From Quadrisphaera granulorum (lineage in GTDB: Bacteria; Actinomycetota; Actinomycetes; Actinomycetales; Quadrisphaeraceae), in contig NZ_QGDQ01000010.1 in NCBI RefSeq assembly GCF_003149145.1, positions 82,839 through 146,838 of the forward strand: a stretch of DNA of 64,000 nt, written 5' to 3'. Positions 33,992-42,365 of this stretch are shown here, in pieces; the stretch's first letter is position 1, and each line of letters starts with the position of its first letter. A program made the position numbers and the translations under genes. Under the pieces are notes generated by a model. That model was given only the letters and a program-made list of their open reading frames with translations, did no database searches and was not told the DNA's origin.

Positions 33992-34966
33992 TCAGGTGTT
34001 GGCGCCGCGCGCGGCCACCGGCCAGCGGTCCACGATCGAGCCGCCGGCGACGGCGACCAGCTCGTCGGCGAGGTTCACCGCGACGCACACGTGGTTGGGC
34101 ACCACCCTCACGACGTCGCCGACCGCGGGCACCACGGCGCCGTCGGGGAACTGCGCTGTCGCATGGTGCTCCGAGAGCGCCACGATCCTGGCGTCGAGGT
34201 GGTCCAGCAGCCGTCCGCCGCCGCTGACCCACCCGGGCTGGTCTCCGCCGAGCACCTTGCTGCCCGCGTCGAGCACGATGCGCTGCCCACGGCGGCTCAC
34301 CACCGTGGAGTGCGCCCACAGCGCAACGTCGCCCCAGTCGCAGGTGCCGAGCTCGGCCTGCTGGGCGTCGTTGAAGAGGTAGACGCCGGGGCGCACCTCG
34401 GTGAGCGCTCCGGGGTCGGCGCTGGCTGCCGTCGGAGTGGAACCCCCGCTGACGACGGCGACGGTCAGGCCCGCGCGACGCAGACCGTCGACCGCGAGAC
34501 TCAGCGCCACGGCCTCGTCGGCGGCTGCCTGGGCGCGCGCCCCGGGTGAGTAGCCGTGCCCGGGGAAGGTGAAGACTCCGGCCACCCGCAGCCCGACGCG
34601 GGCAGCTGCGAGCGCGACCTCTGCTGCCGCGCCTGGCTCCACGCCACTGCGGTGGTGCCCGCTGTCGACCTCGACGAGCACCTGCGCCGCCGTCCCCGCC
34701 AACGCGGCGCCCAGCGCGCGGGCGCCCTCGGCGGTGTCGACGCCGACGCGCAGACTCGCCCGCTCCGCCACGGCCCGCAGCCGCCGTCCACGAGACGCCG
34801 AGGCCCACAGGGGGTAGGCGATGAACAGGTCGTCGAAGCCGGCTGCGGCGAAGATCTCGGCCTCGCTGACGGTGGCCACCGTCAGGCCGACGGCCCCCGC
34901 GGCCAGCTGCCGCTGCGCGAGCTGCAGGCACTTGTGCGTCTTGGCGTGCGGCCGCAACGCAGCCAA
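33992..34966 (-). CDS. Alanine racemase/D-threonine aldolase-like PLP enzyme, 5'-truncated
   Basis: A 324-residue product of the fold-III PLP family (low-specificity D-threonine aldolase/D-serine dehydratase-like). The PLP lysine is in [20 protein letters not shown] only about eight residues from the start, [12 protein letters not shown] and [15 protein letters not shown] follow, and [12 protein letters not shown] carries the phosphate-binding Gly/Ser loop. The C-terminal zinc site [11 protein letters not shown] and [15 protein letters not shown] is intact. Related proteins have some 35-45 residues (LDTPALVVDLDAxxxN-like) before the lysine. Here a TGA at 34970-34972 closes the frame and only a TTG start remains. 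The gene seems to have lost its 5' end next to the divergent chemoreceptor; activity is doubtful. Confidence 0.7.
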   Translation of the reverse strand: MAALRPHAKTHKCLQLAQRQLAAGAVGLTVATVSEAEIFAAAGFDDLFIAYPLWASASRGRRLRAVAERASLRVGVDTAEGARALGAALAGTAAQVLVEVDSGHHRSGVEPGAAAEVALAAARVGLRVAGVFTFPGHGYSPGARAQAAADEAVALSLAVDGLRRAGLTVAVVSGGSTPTAASADPGALTEVRPGVYLFNDAQQAELGTCDWGDVALWAHSTVVSRRGQRIVLDAGSKVLGGDQPGWVSGGGRLLDHLDARIVALSEHHATAQFPDGAVVPAVGDVVRVVPNHVCVAVNLADELVAVAGGSIVDRWPVAARGANT

Positions 34967-35068
34967 GGCTCAGTCTTCGTGCCCCCAGACTCAAGGTCGA
35001 CGTATCCCGGTCGATGGGCACGGAGAACCGCTGACCCCGCTGACACCCTGAGCCTCCGGGAGGCCCCC

Positions 35069-36655
35069 GTGCTCCGCCTGTTCGCCGACCTCAAGGTCGC
35101 CCACAAGCTCTACGCCGGCTTCGCCGTCGTCTGCCTCCTGCTGGGAGTGATCAGCACCGTCGCGCTGGTCCGCCTCAACCAGGCCCAGGACAACCTCAAG
35201 GTCCTTTCCGAGAGCGGCGTCGCGTCCGTGGACGCCTCCGGAGACACCATTGCGGCGTTCCGCCTGGTGCGTCTGGACATCGTGGCTGTCGCACTCGCCC
35301 CGGACGAAGCGAGCACCGCGCAGGCTGTGAAGGACGCCCAGGCCGCGGAAGTCGCACTGGACCAGCAGTGGAAGGACTACCTGGCCACCTTCCCCGCCAG
35401 CACCCCCACCCAACAGCAGGCCTACACGTCCGCACTGGCGACCTACCGCAAGATCGCCGAGGAGCTCATGCCTGCCGCCGAGGCCAGCGACCTCGCGACC
35501 TTCACGGCGGGCCGAAAGGCGAAGCTGACCCCCGCCGCGAAGGTGGTGGAGGCCGCGCTCCAGGACATCCAGAAGACCGAGAACGACGCCGCTGACCAGA
35601 TGGCCGCCGACGGTGAGGCCGCGTACAAGTCGGCCGTGGCCGTGCTCGTGGGCTGCTCGGTGCTGGCGCTGCTGCTGGCGGTGGCCATCGCCGTGGTGGT
35701 GGCCCGCTCGGTGACCAAGCCCCTGGCGGCAGTGGTCCGGATCATGGGCGGCATGGCCGCCGGCCGCCTCAACGAACGCCTGGGCATGACCCGCAAGGAC
35801 GAACTAGGTCAGCTGGCCGCCTCGACCGACGCCTCCCTGGACGCCCTCGCAGGCGCCGTGCGAGAGATCCGCGACGAGGCCGCCGCGCTGGCGTCGTCGT
35901 CGTCATCGCTGAGCAGCGTGTCGTCGCAGCTGTCCGCCAGCGCCGAGGAGGCCGCCGCACAGACCGTGCTGGTCTCGGCGGCCACGGAGGAGGTCAGCGC
36001 GTCGATCGCCACGGTCGCTGCCGCCGGCGAGGAGATGACCGCCGCGATCACCCAGATCGCGACCGCCACCAGCGAGGCCTCCCAGATGGCGTCCTCCGCC
36101 GTCAACGCCGCGGGCTCGGCCGGCGGCGCGATCGAGCGGCTCGGGGTGTCCAGCAAGGAGATCGGCGACGTCGTCAAGCTCATCACCTCCATCGCCGAGC
36201 AGACCAACCTCCTCGCCCTCAACGCCACCATCGAGGCCGCACGCGCCGGTGAGCTGGGCAAGGGCTTCGCCGTCGTCGCCGGTGAGGTCAAGGAACTGGC
36301 CCGCCAGACCGCGCAGGCCACCGACGAGATCATCGGCAAGGTCACCGCCACGCAGGGCGACGCCTCCGCCGCCGCGGCGGCCGTCACCGAGATCGGTGAC
36401 GTCATCGGCCGGATCGACGCCGTGCAGGCCACCATCGCCGCCGCTGTGGAGGAACAGTCCGCCACGACCTCGGAGATGGTCCGCAACGTCACCGAGATCT
36501 CCACCGGCAGCAACGAGATCTCCGCGAACATCTCCAGCATCGCGGCGGGCACGCAGCAGAACCGCGAGGGCGCCGGCAACACGGCCTCCACCGCGGAGTC
36601 GCTGGCCGGCTCGGCCGCGCGGCTGCAGGAGCTGACGGGTCGCTTCACCCTCTGA
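35069..36655 (+). CDS. Methyl-accepting chemotaxis protein
   Basis: A 528-residue chemoreceptor. [20 protein letters not shown] is transmembrane helix 1, about 155 residues form an extracytoplasmic four-helix-bundle sensor, and [20 protein letters not shown] is helix 2. The HAMP domain includes [20 protein letters not shown]. The cytoplasmic coiled-coil hairpin has the tip [20 protein letters not shown], the CheA/CheW contact site. GTG 35069 is preceded by GGGAGG. No other chemotaxis or flagellar gene is present, so it works with a system encoded elsewhere. It lies directly upstream of the pipecolate cluster and could sense a compound degraded there; this is inference only. Confidence 0.92.
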   Translation: MLRLFADLKVAHKLYAGFAVVCLLLGVISTVALVRLNQAQDNLKVLSESGVASVDASGDTIAAFRLVRLDIVAVALAPDEASTAQAVKDAQAAEVALDQQWKDYLATFPASTPTQQQAYTSALATYRKIAEELMPAAEASDLATFTAGRKAKLTPAAKVVEAALQDIQKTENDAADQMAADGEAAYKSAVAVLVGCSVLALLLAVAIAVVVARSVTKPLAAVVRIMGGMAAGRLNERLGMTRKDELGQLAASTDASLDALAGAVREIRDEAAALASSSSSLSSVSSQLSASAEEAAAQTVLVSAATEEVSASIATVAAAGEEMTAAITQIATATSEASQMASSAVNAAGSAGGAIERLGVSSKEIGDVVKLITSIAEQTNLLALNATIEAARAGELGKGFAVVAGEVKELARQTAQATDEIIGKVTATQGDASAAAAAVTEIGDVIGRIDAVQATIAAAVEEQSATTSEMVRNVTEISTGSNEISANISSIAAGTQQNREGAGNTASTAESLAGSAARLQELTGRFTL

Positions 36656-36684
36656 CGCACGGGGCGCCGCCCCGGAATCATCAG

Positions 36685-36770
36685 GATCTCTGACGACAGA
36701 CTCCAGAGATCATCGATGGTGCCTGATGCTGGGGAGCTGCATGCTGATGCCGTGCAGCTCCCCACATCAG
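36685..36770 (+). promoter_or_regulatory. Two dyads upstream of and across the start of the FAD oxidase gene
   Basis: Dyad 1: GATCTCT (36685-36691) and AGAGATC (36705-36711), 13 bases apart. Dyad 2: GGGGAGCTGCA (36731-36741) and TGCAGCTCCCC (36753-36763), 11 bases apart, flanked by CTGATG and CATCAG. Dyad 2 overlaps the possible GTG start at 36752. They may be repressor operators or an mRNA hairpin controlling translation. Confidence 0.5.
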
Positions 36771-37954
36771 CCCAGGTCGTCGTGATCGGCGGCGGGGCCC
36801 TCGGGCTCGCCGCGGCCGACGAGATGGCGCGCGCCGGGCTCGACGTCCTCGTCCTGGAGCGTGACCAGCTCGGCTCCGGTTCCTCGGCCAAGCCGTACGG
36901 CGGCGTGCGCGCCACCTTCTCCGACCCCGGCAACATCGCCCTCGGCCAGCGGGGCCTGGAGAAGTACGCCCGCCTGCACGAGGCCACCCCGGGCGGCGTC
37001 GGCCTGGCCCGCGTGGGTTACCTCTTCTGCGCCCGCACCGAGGCCGAGGCACTGGCCCTGGAGGTCAGCACCGAGCTGCAGCGCTCCATGGGATCCGACG
37101 CGGAGGTCATCAGCCCGGCGCGTGCCGCCGAGCTGAACCCCTACCTCGACCCGTCGGTGCTGGTGTCGGCGTCGTTCTCCCCGCAGGACGGCTACGCCCA
37201 GCCTTCCCTGGCCGTCGCCGCGTGGGCTGCCAGCGCCCGGGCGCTCGGCGCGCGCGTCGTCGAGGGCGTCAAGGTCACCGGCATCGAGACGATCGACGAC
37301 GGCAATCACCGCCGCGTGGTCGGCGTGACCACCACCGCCGGTCCCACCAGCTCGACAAGCACCGTGCGCTGCGAGCACGTCATCGTCGCTGCTGGTGCCT
37401 GGTCGCGCAGCGTGGGAGAGATGGCCGGCATCGACGTCCCCGTCGAGCCCGTCCGGCGCCAGATCGCCTTCGCCGACGTGCCCGCGGGCACCCCTGGCGG
37501 CGCGGGCGGACGTCCACTGCCCTTCACCCTCGACCTGTCGACCACCTTCTACGTGCACGGCTCCCCCGAGGGCCTGCTGCTCGGCATCTCCGACGCCGGG
37601 CAGGTCCCCGGCTTCGGCCGCGACTACGACGACTCCTGGGTCCCCGTCTTCGACGCCGCTGCCGCCGTCGTCGCCCCATCCCTGGTGGGGCTGCCTCTGC
37701 GCGACGGCTGGGCGGGCCTGTACGAGAACACCCCCGACCACAACGCCCTCATCGGTGAGTCCGCCCACGTGGCCGGACTCGTGCTCGCGACAGGCTTCTC
37801 CGGGCACGGCTTCCTGCAGGCGCCGGCGGTCGGGGAGGTGGTGCGCGACATCGTGCTCGGGCACACGCCCGAGCTTGACGTGTCCGGGTTCTCACCGGAG
37901 CGCTTCGCGCCGCAGTCGGCAGCCCCCCTGCTGCGCGAAGTGCACATCATCTGA
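36716..37954 (+). CDS. DadA/sarcosine-oxidase-like FAD oxidoreductase, candidate L-pipecolate oxidase
   Basis: A 412-residue DAO-fold flavoprotein. The FAD motif is VVVIGGGALGLAAADEMARA, SGSSAKPYGGVRATFSDPGN follows as in sarcosine-oxidase-like enzymes, and the C-terminal GLYENTPDHNALIGESAHVA with TGFSGHGFLQAP closes the flavin site. Such enzymes oxidise secondary or cyclic amino acids to imines. Directly downstream lie HglS and an ALDH7-type semialdehyde dehydrogenase, the enzymes after pipecolate oxidase (AmaA) in Pseudomonas lysine catabolism. AmaA is itself a DadA-like protein, so L-pipecolate oxidation is my preferred role. Start: the ATG at 36716 or the GTG at 36752; neither has a good ribosome site. 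Sarcosine or another N-alkyl amino acid is the main alternative. Confidence 0.8.
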   Translation: MVPDAGELHADAVQLPTSAQVVVIGGGALGLAAADEMARAGLDVLVLERDQLGSGSSAKPYGGVRATFSDPGNIALGQRGLEKYARLHEATPGGVGLARVGYLFCARTEAEALALEVSTELQRSMGSDAEVISPARAAELNPYLDPSVLVSASFSPQDGYAQPSLAVAAWAASARALGARVVEGVKVTGIETIDDGNHRRVVGVTTTAGPTSSTSTVRCEHVIVAAGAWSRSVGEMAGIDVPVEPVRRQIAFADVPAGTPGGAGGRPLPFTLDLSTTFYVHGSPEGLLLGISDAGQVPGFGRDYDDSWVPVFDAAAAVVAPSLVGLPLRDGWAGLYENTPDHNALIGESAHVAGLVLATGFSGHGFLQAPAVGEVVRDIVLGHTPELDVSGFSPERFAPQSAAPLLREVHII

Positions 37955-37985
37955 TGGGCTGGGTCATGAGTCTGGGAGGACACCG

Positions 37986-39434
37986 ATGACGACGACGACG
38001 ACGCTGGTGCGCGGTACCGAGCTGCGCGCGCGCTTCGCGGTGGCGCTCGCGGAGATGTACGGCGCGGAGGTCCCCGCCTACACCACGCTGGTCGAGGTCA
38101 GCCGTGCGGTGAACGCCGACGTGGCTGCGGCCCGCGGCGCGGACGCCGAGAGGCTGGGGTCGCTGGAGCGCGTCACCGCGGAGCGTCACGGCGCCATCCG
38201 CGTCGGCTCCCCCCGTGAGCTGGAGCAGGTGGGCCGGGTCTTCGCGGCGTTCGGCATGCACCCGGTGGGCTTCTACGACCTGCGCGACGCCTCGGCCTCG
38301 TCCGTGCCGGTGGTGTCGACGGCGTTCCGGCCCGTCGACCCTGCCGAGCTGGCCGAGAACCCGTTCCGCGTGTTCACCTCGATGCTCGCCGTCGACGACG
38401 CCCGCTTCTTCGACGCGCCCACGCGGCAGCGCCTCGAGCGCTTCGTCGAGGAACGGCACCTGTTCAGCGACGAGCTGCTGGCCCTGGCCGACCGCGCCGC
38501 CGCCGAGGGCGGCCTGCCCACGGCCGAGGCTGACGAGCTGCTGCGCCTGGCCACCGACGCCTTCCGACTGTCCACTGAGCCGGTGGACCGTGCCTGGTAC
38601 ACCCACCTGGAGAAGATCTCCGCGGTAGCCGCGGACATCGGCGGCGTGCCCGCCACCCACATCAACCACCTCACGCCGCGCGTGCTGGACATCGACGAGC
38701 TGTACCGGCGGATGTCCGAGCGCGGCATCACGATGATCGACGAGGTGCAGGGCCCGCCCGCGTGGGAGGGCCCCGACGTACTGCTGCGCCAGACGTCCTT
38801 CCGGGCGCTGGCCGAGGAGCGGACCTTCCGCGAGGCAGACGGCTCGGTGGTGACCGGTGCGCTGCGGGTGCGCTTCGGTGAGGTGGAGCAGCGCGGCATC
38901 GCGCTGACCGCGGCCGGGCGCGACCTGTACGACAGGCTCGTGGCCGAGGTCGACGCCCGCCGCGCGGGCCTGGTGCCCGGTCACGAGAGCGACGGCCATG
39001 AGAACGACAGCCAGCGCACCCGGGTCGAGGTCGCCCTCGACGTGTGGCGCCGGCACCTACCGCGCGCTGAAGCCGACCTCGTGCTCGCCGGCCTGGCGTG
39101 CGGCGAGGTGCGGCTCGTCGAGGGCGCGCTGCTGCCCGCATGCGAGGCCGACCGTTCGTTCTCGCTGGCCGCGCTGGTGGAAGCCGGCGCCGTCGTCGTC
39201 GACCCGATCGTCTACGAGGACTTCCTGCCGCGCAGCGCGGCCGGGATCTTCCAGTCCAACCTCACCGACGCCGGCACCAAGGACGTCGAGCTGGACGGCG
39301 CCGACTACGACGCCGACCGCCTCTCCGCGATCCTCGGGAAGACCGTGCTCGACCCGATCGAGCTCGCCACCGCGCAGATGCAGCGCTCGGTGGACGCCCT
39401 GTCCGCCCAGCTGAAGACCCCCATCACCCACTGA
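37986..39434 (+). CDS. hglS: 2-oxoadipate dioxygenase/decarboxylase (DUF1338, D-2-hydroxyglutarate synthase)
   Basis: A 482-residue DUF1338 protein. The family converts 2-oxoadipate plus O2 to D-2-hydroxyglutarate using a non-haem iron held by two His and one Glu. Visible here are ERHGAIRVG near residue 68 (His and, four residues on, the substrate-binding Arg), THINHLTPR near residue 225 and FGEVEQRGIALT near residue 300, matching the ligand order reported for the Pseudomonas enzyme. GGGAGGA lies before the ATG at 37986. It follows the FAD oxidase by 31 bases and precedes the ALDH7 gene, so the operon joins steps of the 2-aminoadipate route. It is a strong marker of lysine/pipecolate catabolism. 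Confidence 0.9.
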   Translation: MTTTTTLVRGTELRARFAVALAEMYGAEVPAYTTLVEVSRAVNADVAAARGADAERLGSLERVTAERHGAIRVGSPRELEQVGRVFAAFGMHPVGFYDLRDASASSVPVVSTAFRPVDPAELAENPFRVFTSMLAVDDARFFDAPTRQRLERFVEERHLFSDELLALADRAAAEGGLPTAEADELLRLATDAFRLSTEPVDRAWYTHLEKISAVAADIGGVPATHINHLTPRVLDIDELYRRMSERGITMIDEVQGPPAWEGPDVLLRQTSFRALAEERTFREADGSVVTGALRVRFGEVEQRGIALTAAGRDLYDRLVAEVDARRAGLVPGHESDGHENDSQRTRVEVALDVWRRHLPRAEADLVLAGLACGEVRLVEGALLPACEADRSFSLAALVEAGAVVVDPIVYEDFLPRSAAGIFQSNLTDAGTKDVELDGADYDADRLSAILGKTVLDPIELATAQMQRSVDALSAQLKTPITH

Positions 39435-39505
39435 CCCCCTCCCCCGCGACGATCAAGGAAGTTGTGCACGCCGTCGTGTGCAGAACTTCCTTGATCGTCG
39501 CCGGG
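39435..39505. repeat. Dispersed repeat family A, tight hairpin inside the operon (copy 5)
   Basis: Left arm CGCGACGATCAAGGAAGTTG (39445-39464) plus TGCACGCC; right arm GTGCAGAACTTCCTTGATCG (39479-39498), with a loop of about six bases. It begins immediately after the hglS stop and ends 20 bases before the next start. It may act as a partial terminator or an mRNA stability element inside the operon. Confidence 0.85.
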
Positions 39506-39525
39506 AGTTCTCGAGAGGACCTGAC

Positions 39526-41064
39526 ATGACTGCCCTGACCGGAACCATCCCCGCCGCCGGCACGCTCGCTGCGGACGTCGCCGCGGCGCTCGACGCGCTC
39601 GGCGTGGACAAGGCCCTGCTGTCCGGCGCCCACGAGTGCCGCTCGCCCATCACCGGCGAGGTGCTCGCCCACACCCCCGAGCACACCGCCGCCGACGTCG
39701 AGGCCGCCATCACCACCGCCGCCGAGACGTTCCTGACCTGGCGTGACGTGCCCGCCCCCGTGCGCGGCCAGCTCATCAAGCGCTGGGGCGAGCTGCTCAC
39801 CGAGCACAAGGAGCACCTGGCCACCCTCGTGCAGGCCGAGGTCGGCAAGATCCGCTCCGAGGCCCTCGGCGAGGTCCAGGAGATGATCGACATCTGCGAC
39901 CTGGCCGTCGGCCAGAGCCGCCAGCTGTTCGGCAAGACCCTGCCGTCCGAGCGCCCCGGTCACCGCCTCGCCGAGACGTGGCACCCGCTGGGCGTGGTCG
40001 GCGTCATCAGCGCCTTCAACTTCCCCGTGGCCGTCTACGCCTGGAACACCGCTCTCGCGCTGGTCTGCGGCGACACCGTGGTGTGGAAGCCCGCCGAGAC
40101 CGCCTACCTGTGCGCCCTGGGCACCGACGCGCTGCTCGCCAAGGCCGCGGCCGAGGTCGGCGCCCCCGCCGGCCTGCACCCGCTGGTGCTGGCTGACCGT
40201 GTCGCCGGGCAGGCGCTGGTCGACGACGAGCGCGTCGCGCTGGTCTCGGCCACCGGCTCGGTCCGCATGGGCCGCGAGGTCGCCCCCCGCGTCGCCGCCC
40301 GCTTCGGGCGTGCGCTGCTGGAGCTGGGCGGCAACAACGCCGCCATCGTCGCCCCGAGCGCCGACCTCGACCTGGCGCTGCGCGGCATCGTCTTCGCCGC
40401 CGCCGGCACCGCCGGTCAGCGCTGCACCACGCTGCGCCGCCTCATCGTGCACCGCTCCATCGCGGACGACCTGGTCAAGCGCATCGCCGCGACCTACGAG
40501 GGCCTGCCGATCGGCAGCCCCACCGCCCCCGGCGTGCTCGTCGGCCCGCTCGTCTCGCAGGCCGCCTACGCCGCCCAGCAGGACGCGCTGGAGCAGGCTG
40601 TGGCCCAGGGCGGCGAGGTCGTCGCGGGCGGCAAGCGTGTGCTGGCCGACGAGGCCCCCGGCGCCTTCTACGTGGAGCCCGCCGTCGTGCGGATGCCCGC
40701 GCAGACCTCGGTGGTGCAGGAGGAGACCTTCGCGCCGATCGTGTACGTGCTCACCTACGACACCTTCGACGAGGCCATCGCCCTCAACAACGGCGTGCGC
40801 CAGGGCCTGTCCAGCGCCGTCTTCACCCGTGACCTGGAGGAGGCCGAGCGCTTCCTCTCGGCCGGCGGGTCCGACTGCGGCATCGCCAACGTCAACATCG
40901 GCACCTCCGGCGCCGAGATCGGCGGCGCCTTCGGTGGGGAGAAGGAGACCGGCGGCGGCCGCGAGTCCGGCACCGACTCCTGGCAGGCGTACATGCGCCG
41001 CGCCACCAACACGGTCAACGCCTCCGGCCAGCTGCCACTGGCTCAGGGCGTCGAGTTCGTCTGA
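39526..41064 (+). CDS. amaB: L-aminoadipate-semialdehyde dehydrogenase (ALDH7/antiquitin type)
   Basis: A 512-residue aldehyde dehydrogenase. Segments HPLGVVGVISAFNFPVAVYA, FGRALLELGGNNAAIVAPSA (general base near Glu266), GTAGQRCTTLRRLIVHRSIA (nucleophile near Cys300), SDCGIANVNIGTSGAEIGGA and GGGRESGTDSWQAYMRRATN follow human antiquitin (ALDH7A1) almost word for word. That assigns it to the ALDH7 family, whose classical reaction is 2-aminoadipate semialdehyde to 2-aminoadipate with NAD+. The ATG at 39526 has GAGAGGA upstream. It lies between hglS and an amino acid dehydrogenase. It would accept the hydrolysed product of the imine made by the oxidase at 36716. Confidence 0.93.
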   Translation: MTALTGTIPAAGTLAADVAAALDALGVDKALLSGAHECRSPITGEVLAHTPEHTAADVEAAITTAAETFLTWRDVPAPVRGQLIKRWGELLTEHKEHLATLVQAEVGKIRSEALGEVQEMIDICDLAVGQSRQLFGKTLPSERPGHRLAETWHPLGVVGVISAFNFPVAVYAWNTALALVCGDTVVWKPAETAYLCALGTDALLAKAAAEVGAPAGLHPLVLADRVAGQALVDDERVALVSATGSVRMGREVAPRVAARFGRALLELGGNNAAIVAPSADLDLALRGIVFAAAGTAGQRCTTLRRLIVHRSIADDLVKRIAATYEGLPIGSPTAPGVLVGPLVSQAAYAAQQDALEQAVAQGGEVVAGGKRVLADEAPGAFYVEPAVVRMPAQTSVVQEETFAPIVYVLTYDTFDEAIALNNGVRQGLSSAVFTRDLEEAERFLSAGGSDCGIANVNIGTSGAEIGGAFGGEKETGGGRESGTDSWQAYMRRATNTVNASGQLPLAQGVEFV

Positions 41065-41070
41065 CGGTCA

Positions 41071-41115
41071 GGTTCCTGCTGACCGCGGCGCCTTCCGCCG
41101 CGGTCAGCAGGAACC
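41071..41115 (+). terminator. Perfect 20-bp-stem hairpin after the ALDH7 gene
   Basis: GGTTCCTGCTGACCGCGGCG (41071-41090), loop CCTTC, and its exact complement at 41096-41115, six bases after the stop. This is a strong terminator or attenuator within the catabolic run. Confidence 0.85.
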
Positions 41116-41216
41116 ACCCGCCACGGGCGGCACGCGAGAGCGATGCGGGCCCGGCTTCTGCCCTGCCGTGACACCGCACAGCCCCTCGCAGCAGCCTCAG
41201 CCCGAAGGAGACCGCC

Positions 41217-42365
41217 GTGTCCGACGCCCTGTCCCTCATCGACGAGTGGGGACCGGAGAGGGTGGTGGTCGTCTCCGACCGTCGCACCGGCATGCGCGGG
41301 GTGCTCGTCATCGACAACACCGCCCGGGGCACCGGCAAGGGCGGCACCCGGATGAGCCCCACGCTGACCGTCAGCGAGGTGGCCCGCCTGGCGCGCACCA
41401 TGACGTGGAAGTGGGCCGCCGTCGACCTATTCCACGGCGGAGCCAAGGCCGGCATCCTCGGCGACCCCCGCGGCCGGGACAAGGAGGCCGTGCTGCGCGC
41501 CTTCGCGCGGGCGCTGGCCCGGGAAGTCCCTGCCGACTACGTCTTCGGTCTCGACCTGGGACTGTCCGAGGACGACGCCGCGGTGCTCGTCGACGAACTG
41601 GGCAGCCGCGGGGTGGCCACCGGACTGCCCCGTTCCCTGGGGGGACTCCCCTACGACGAACTCGGCGTGACCGGCTACGGCGTGGCCGAGGTGACCGACG
41701 AGGCCTGTGCCATCTCGGGTACGCCCCTGGACGGCGCTCGGGTCGCCATTCAGGGCTTCGGGGCGGTCGGGCGCGCCGCTGCACGGCGCTTCACCGAGCT
41801 GGGCGCCGTCGTCGTCGCCGTCTCTACGGCCAGCGGTTGGGCTCACGACCCGGACGGGCTCGACGTCCCGGACCTCGTGGCGGGGGCTCAGGCGCACGGT
41901 GACGACGTGGTGCGCCTGCACCGGTCGTTCTCCGCGCAGGCCCACGAGCTGCTGCTCGTCGACACCGACGTGCTCGTCCCGGCAGCGCGTGAGGACACCG
42001 TGGGTGTCGAGATCGCGCGAGCCACCGCTGCGCGGCTGGTGGTAGAGGGCGCCAACCTGCCGACCTCGCCGGCAGCGCGGGAGGTGCTCCACGCCCGAGG
42101 CGTGGTGGTGGTGCCCGACTTCATCGCCAACGCCGGCGGCATCGTGGCAGCCGCCCACTCCACAGACGCTCGCCTCTCGCCCTTCGTCGTCGAACCCGAG
42201 CGCGTCTTCACCATGATCTCCCGGCGCCTGCGCGACAACACCCGCCGCACGCTGTCCGACGCCCAGCACCGCGACGTCACCCCGCGCCAGGCGGCGCTGG
42301 ACCTGGCCCAGTCACGCGTGCTGGCGGCGATGACGGCGCGCCGTTCCCTGGCAGGGCAAGGGTGA
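41217..42365 (+). CDS. Glu/Leu/Phe/Val dehydrogenase family, candidate 2-aminoadipate dehydrogenase
   Basis: A 382-residue amino acid dehydrogenase. [20 protein letters not shown] contains the catalytic Lys in [22 protein letters not shown] precedes the NAD domain, [20 protein letters not shown] is the Rossmann motif, and [20 protein letters not shown] is typical of Glu/Leu dehydrogenases. These interconvert an amino acid and its 2-oxo acid with NAD(P) and ammonia. Placed between ALDH7 and a 2-hydroxyacid dehydrogenase, it could deaminate L-2-aminoadipate to 2-oxoadipate, a step usually done by an aminotransferase. GTG 41217 has GAAGGAG upstream. The stop overlaps the next GTG (GTGA). Glutamate or a branched-chain amino acid remain possible. 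Confidence 0.8.
   Translation: MSDALSLIDEWGPERVVVVSDRRTGMRGVLVIDNTARGTGKGGTRMSPTLTVSEVARLARTMTWKWAAVDLFHGGAKAGILGDPRGRDKEAVLRAFARALAREVPADYVFGLDLGLSEDDAAVLVDELGSRGVATGLPRSLGGLPYDELGVTGYGVAEVTDEACAISGTPLDGARVAIQGFGAVGRAAARRFTELGAVVVAVSTASGWAHDPDGLDVPDLVAGAQAHGDDVVRLHRSFSAQAHELLLVDTDVLVPAAREDTVGVEIARATAARLVVEGANLPTSPAAREVLHARGVVVVPDFIANAGGIVAAAHSTDARLSPFVVEPERVFTMISRRLRDNTRRTLSDAQHRDVTPRQAALDLAQSRVLAAMTARRSLAGQG

Noticed and set aside
34556..35068. Upstream extension of the chemoreceptor frame
   Set aside because: It lies opposite the truncated PLP enzyme gene and has no membrane or sensor features; GTG 35069 with GGGAGG is the natural start.
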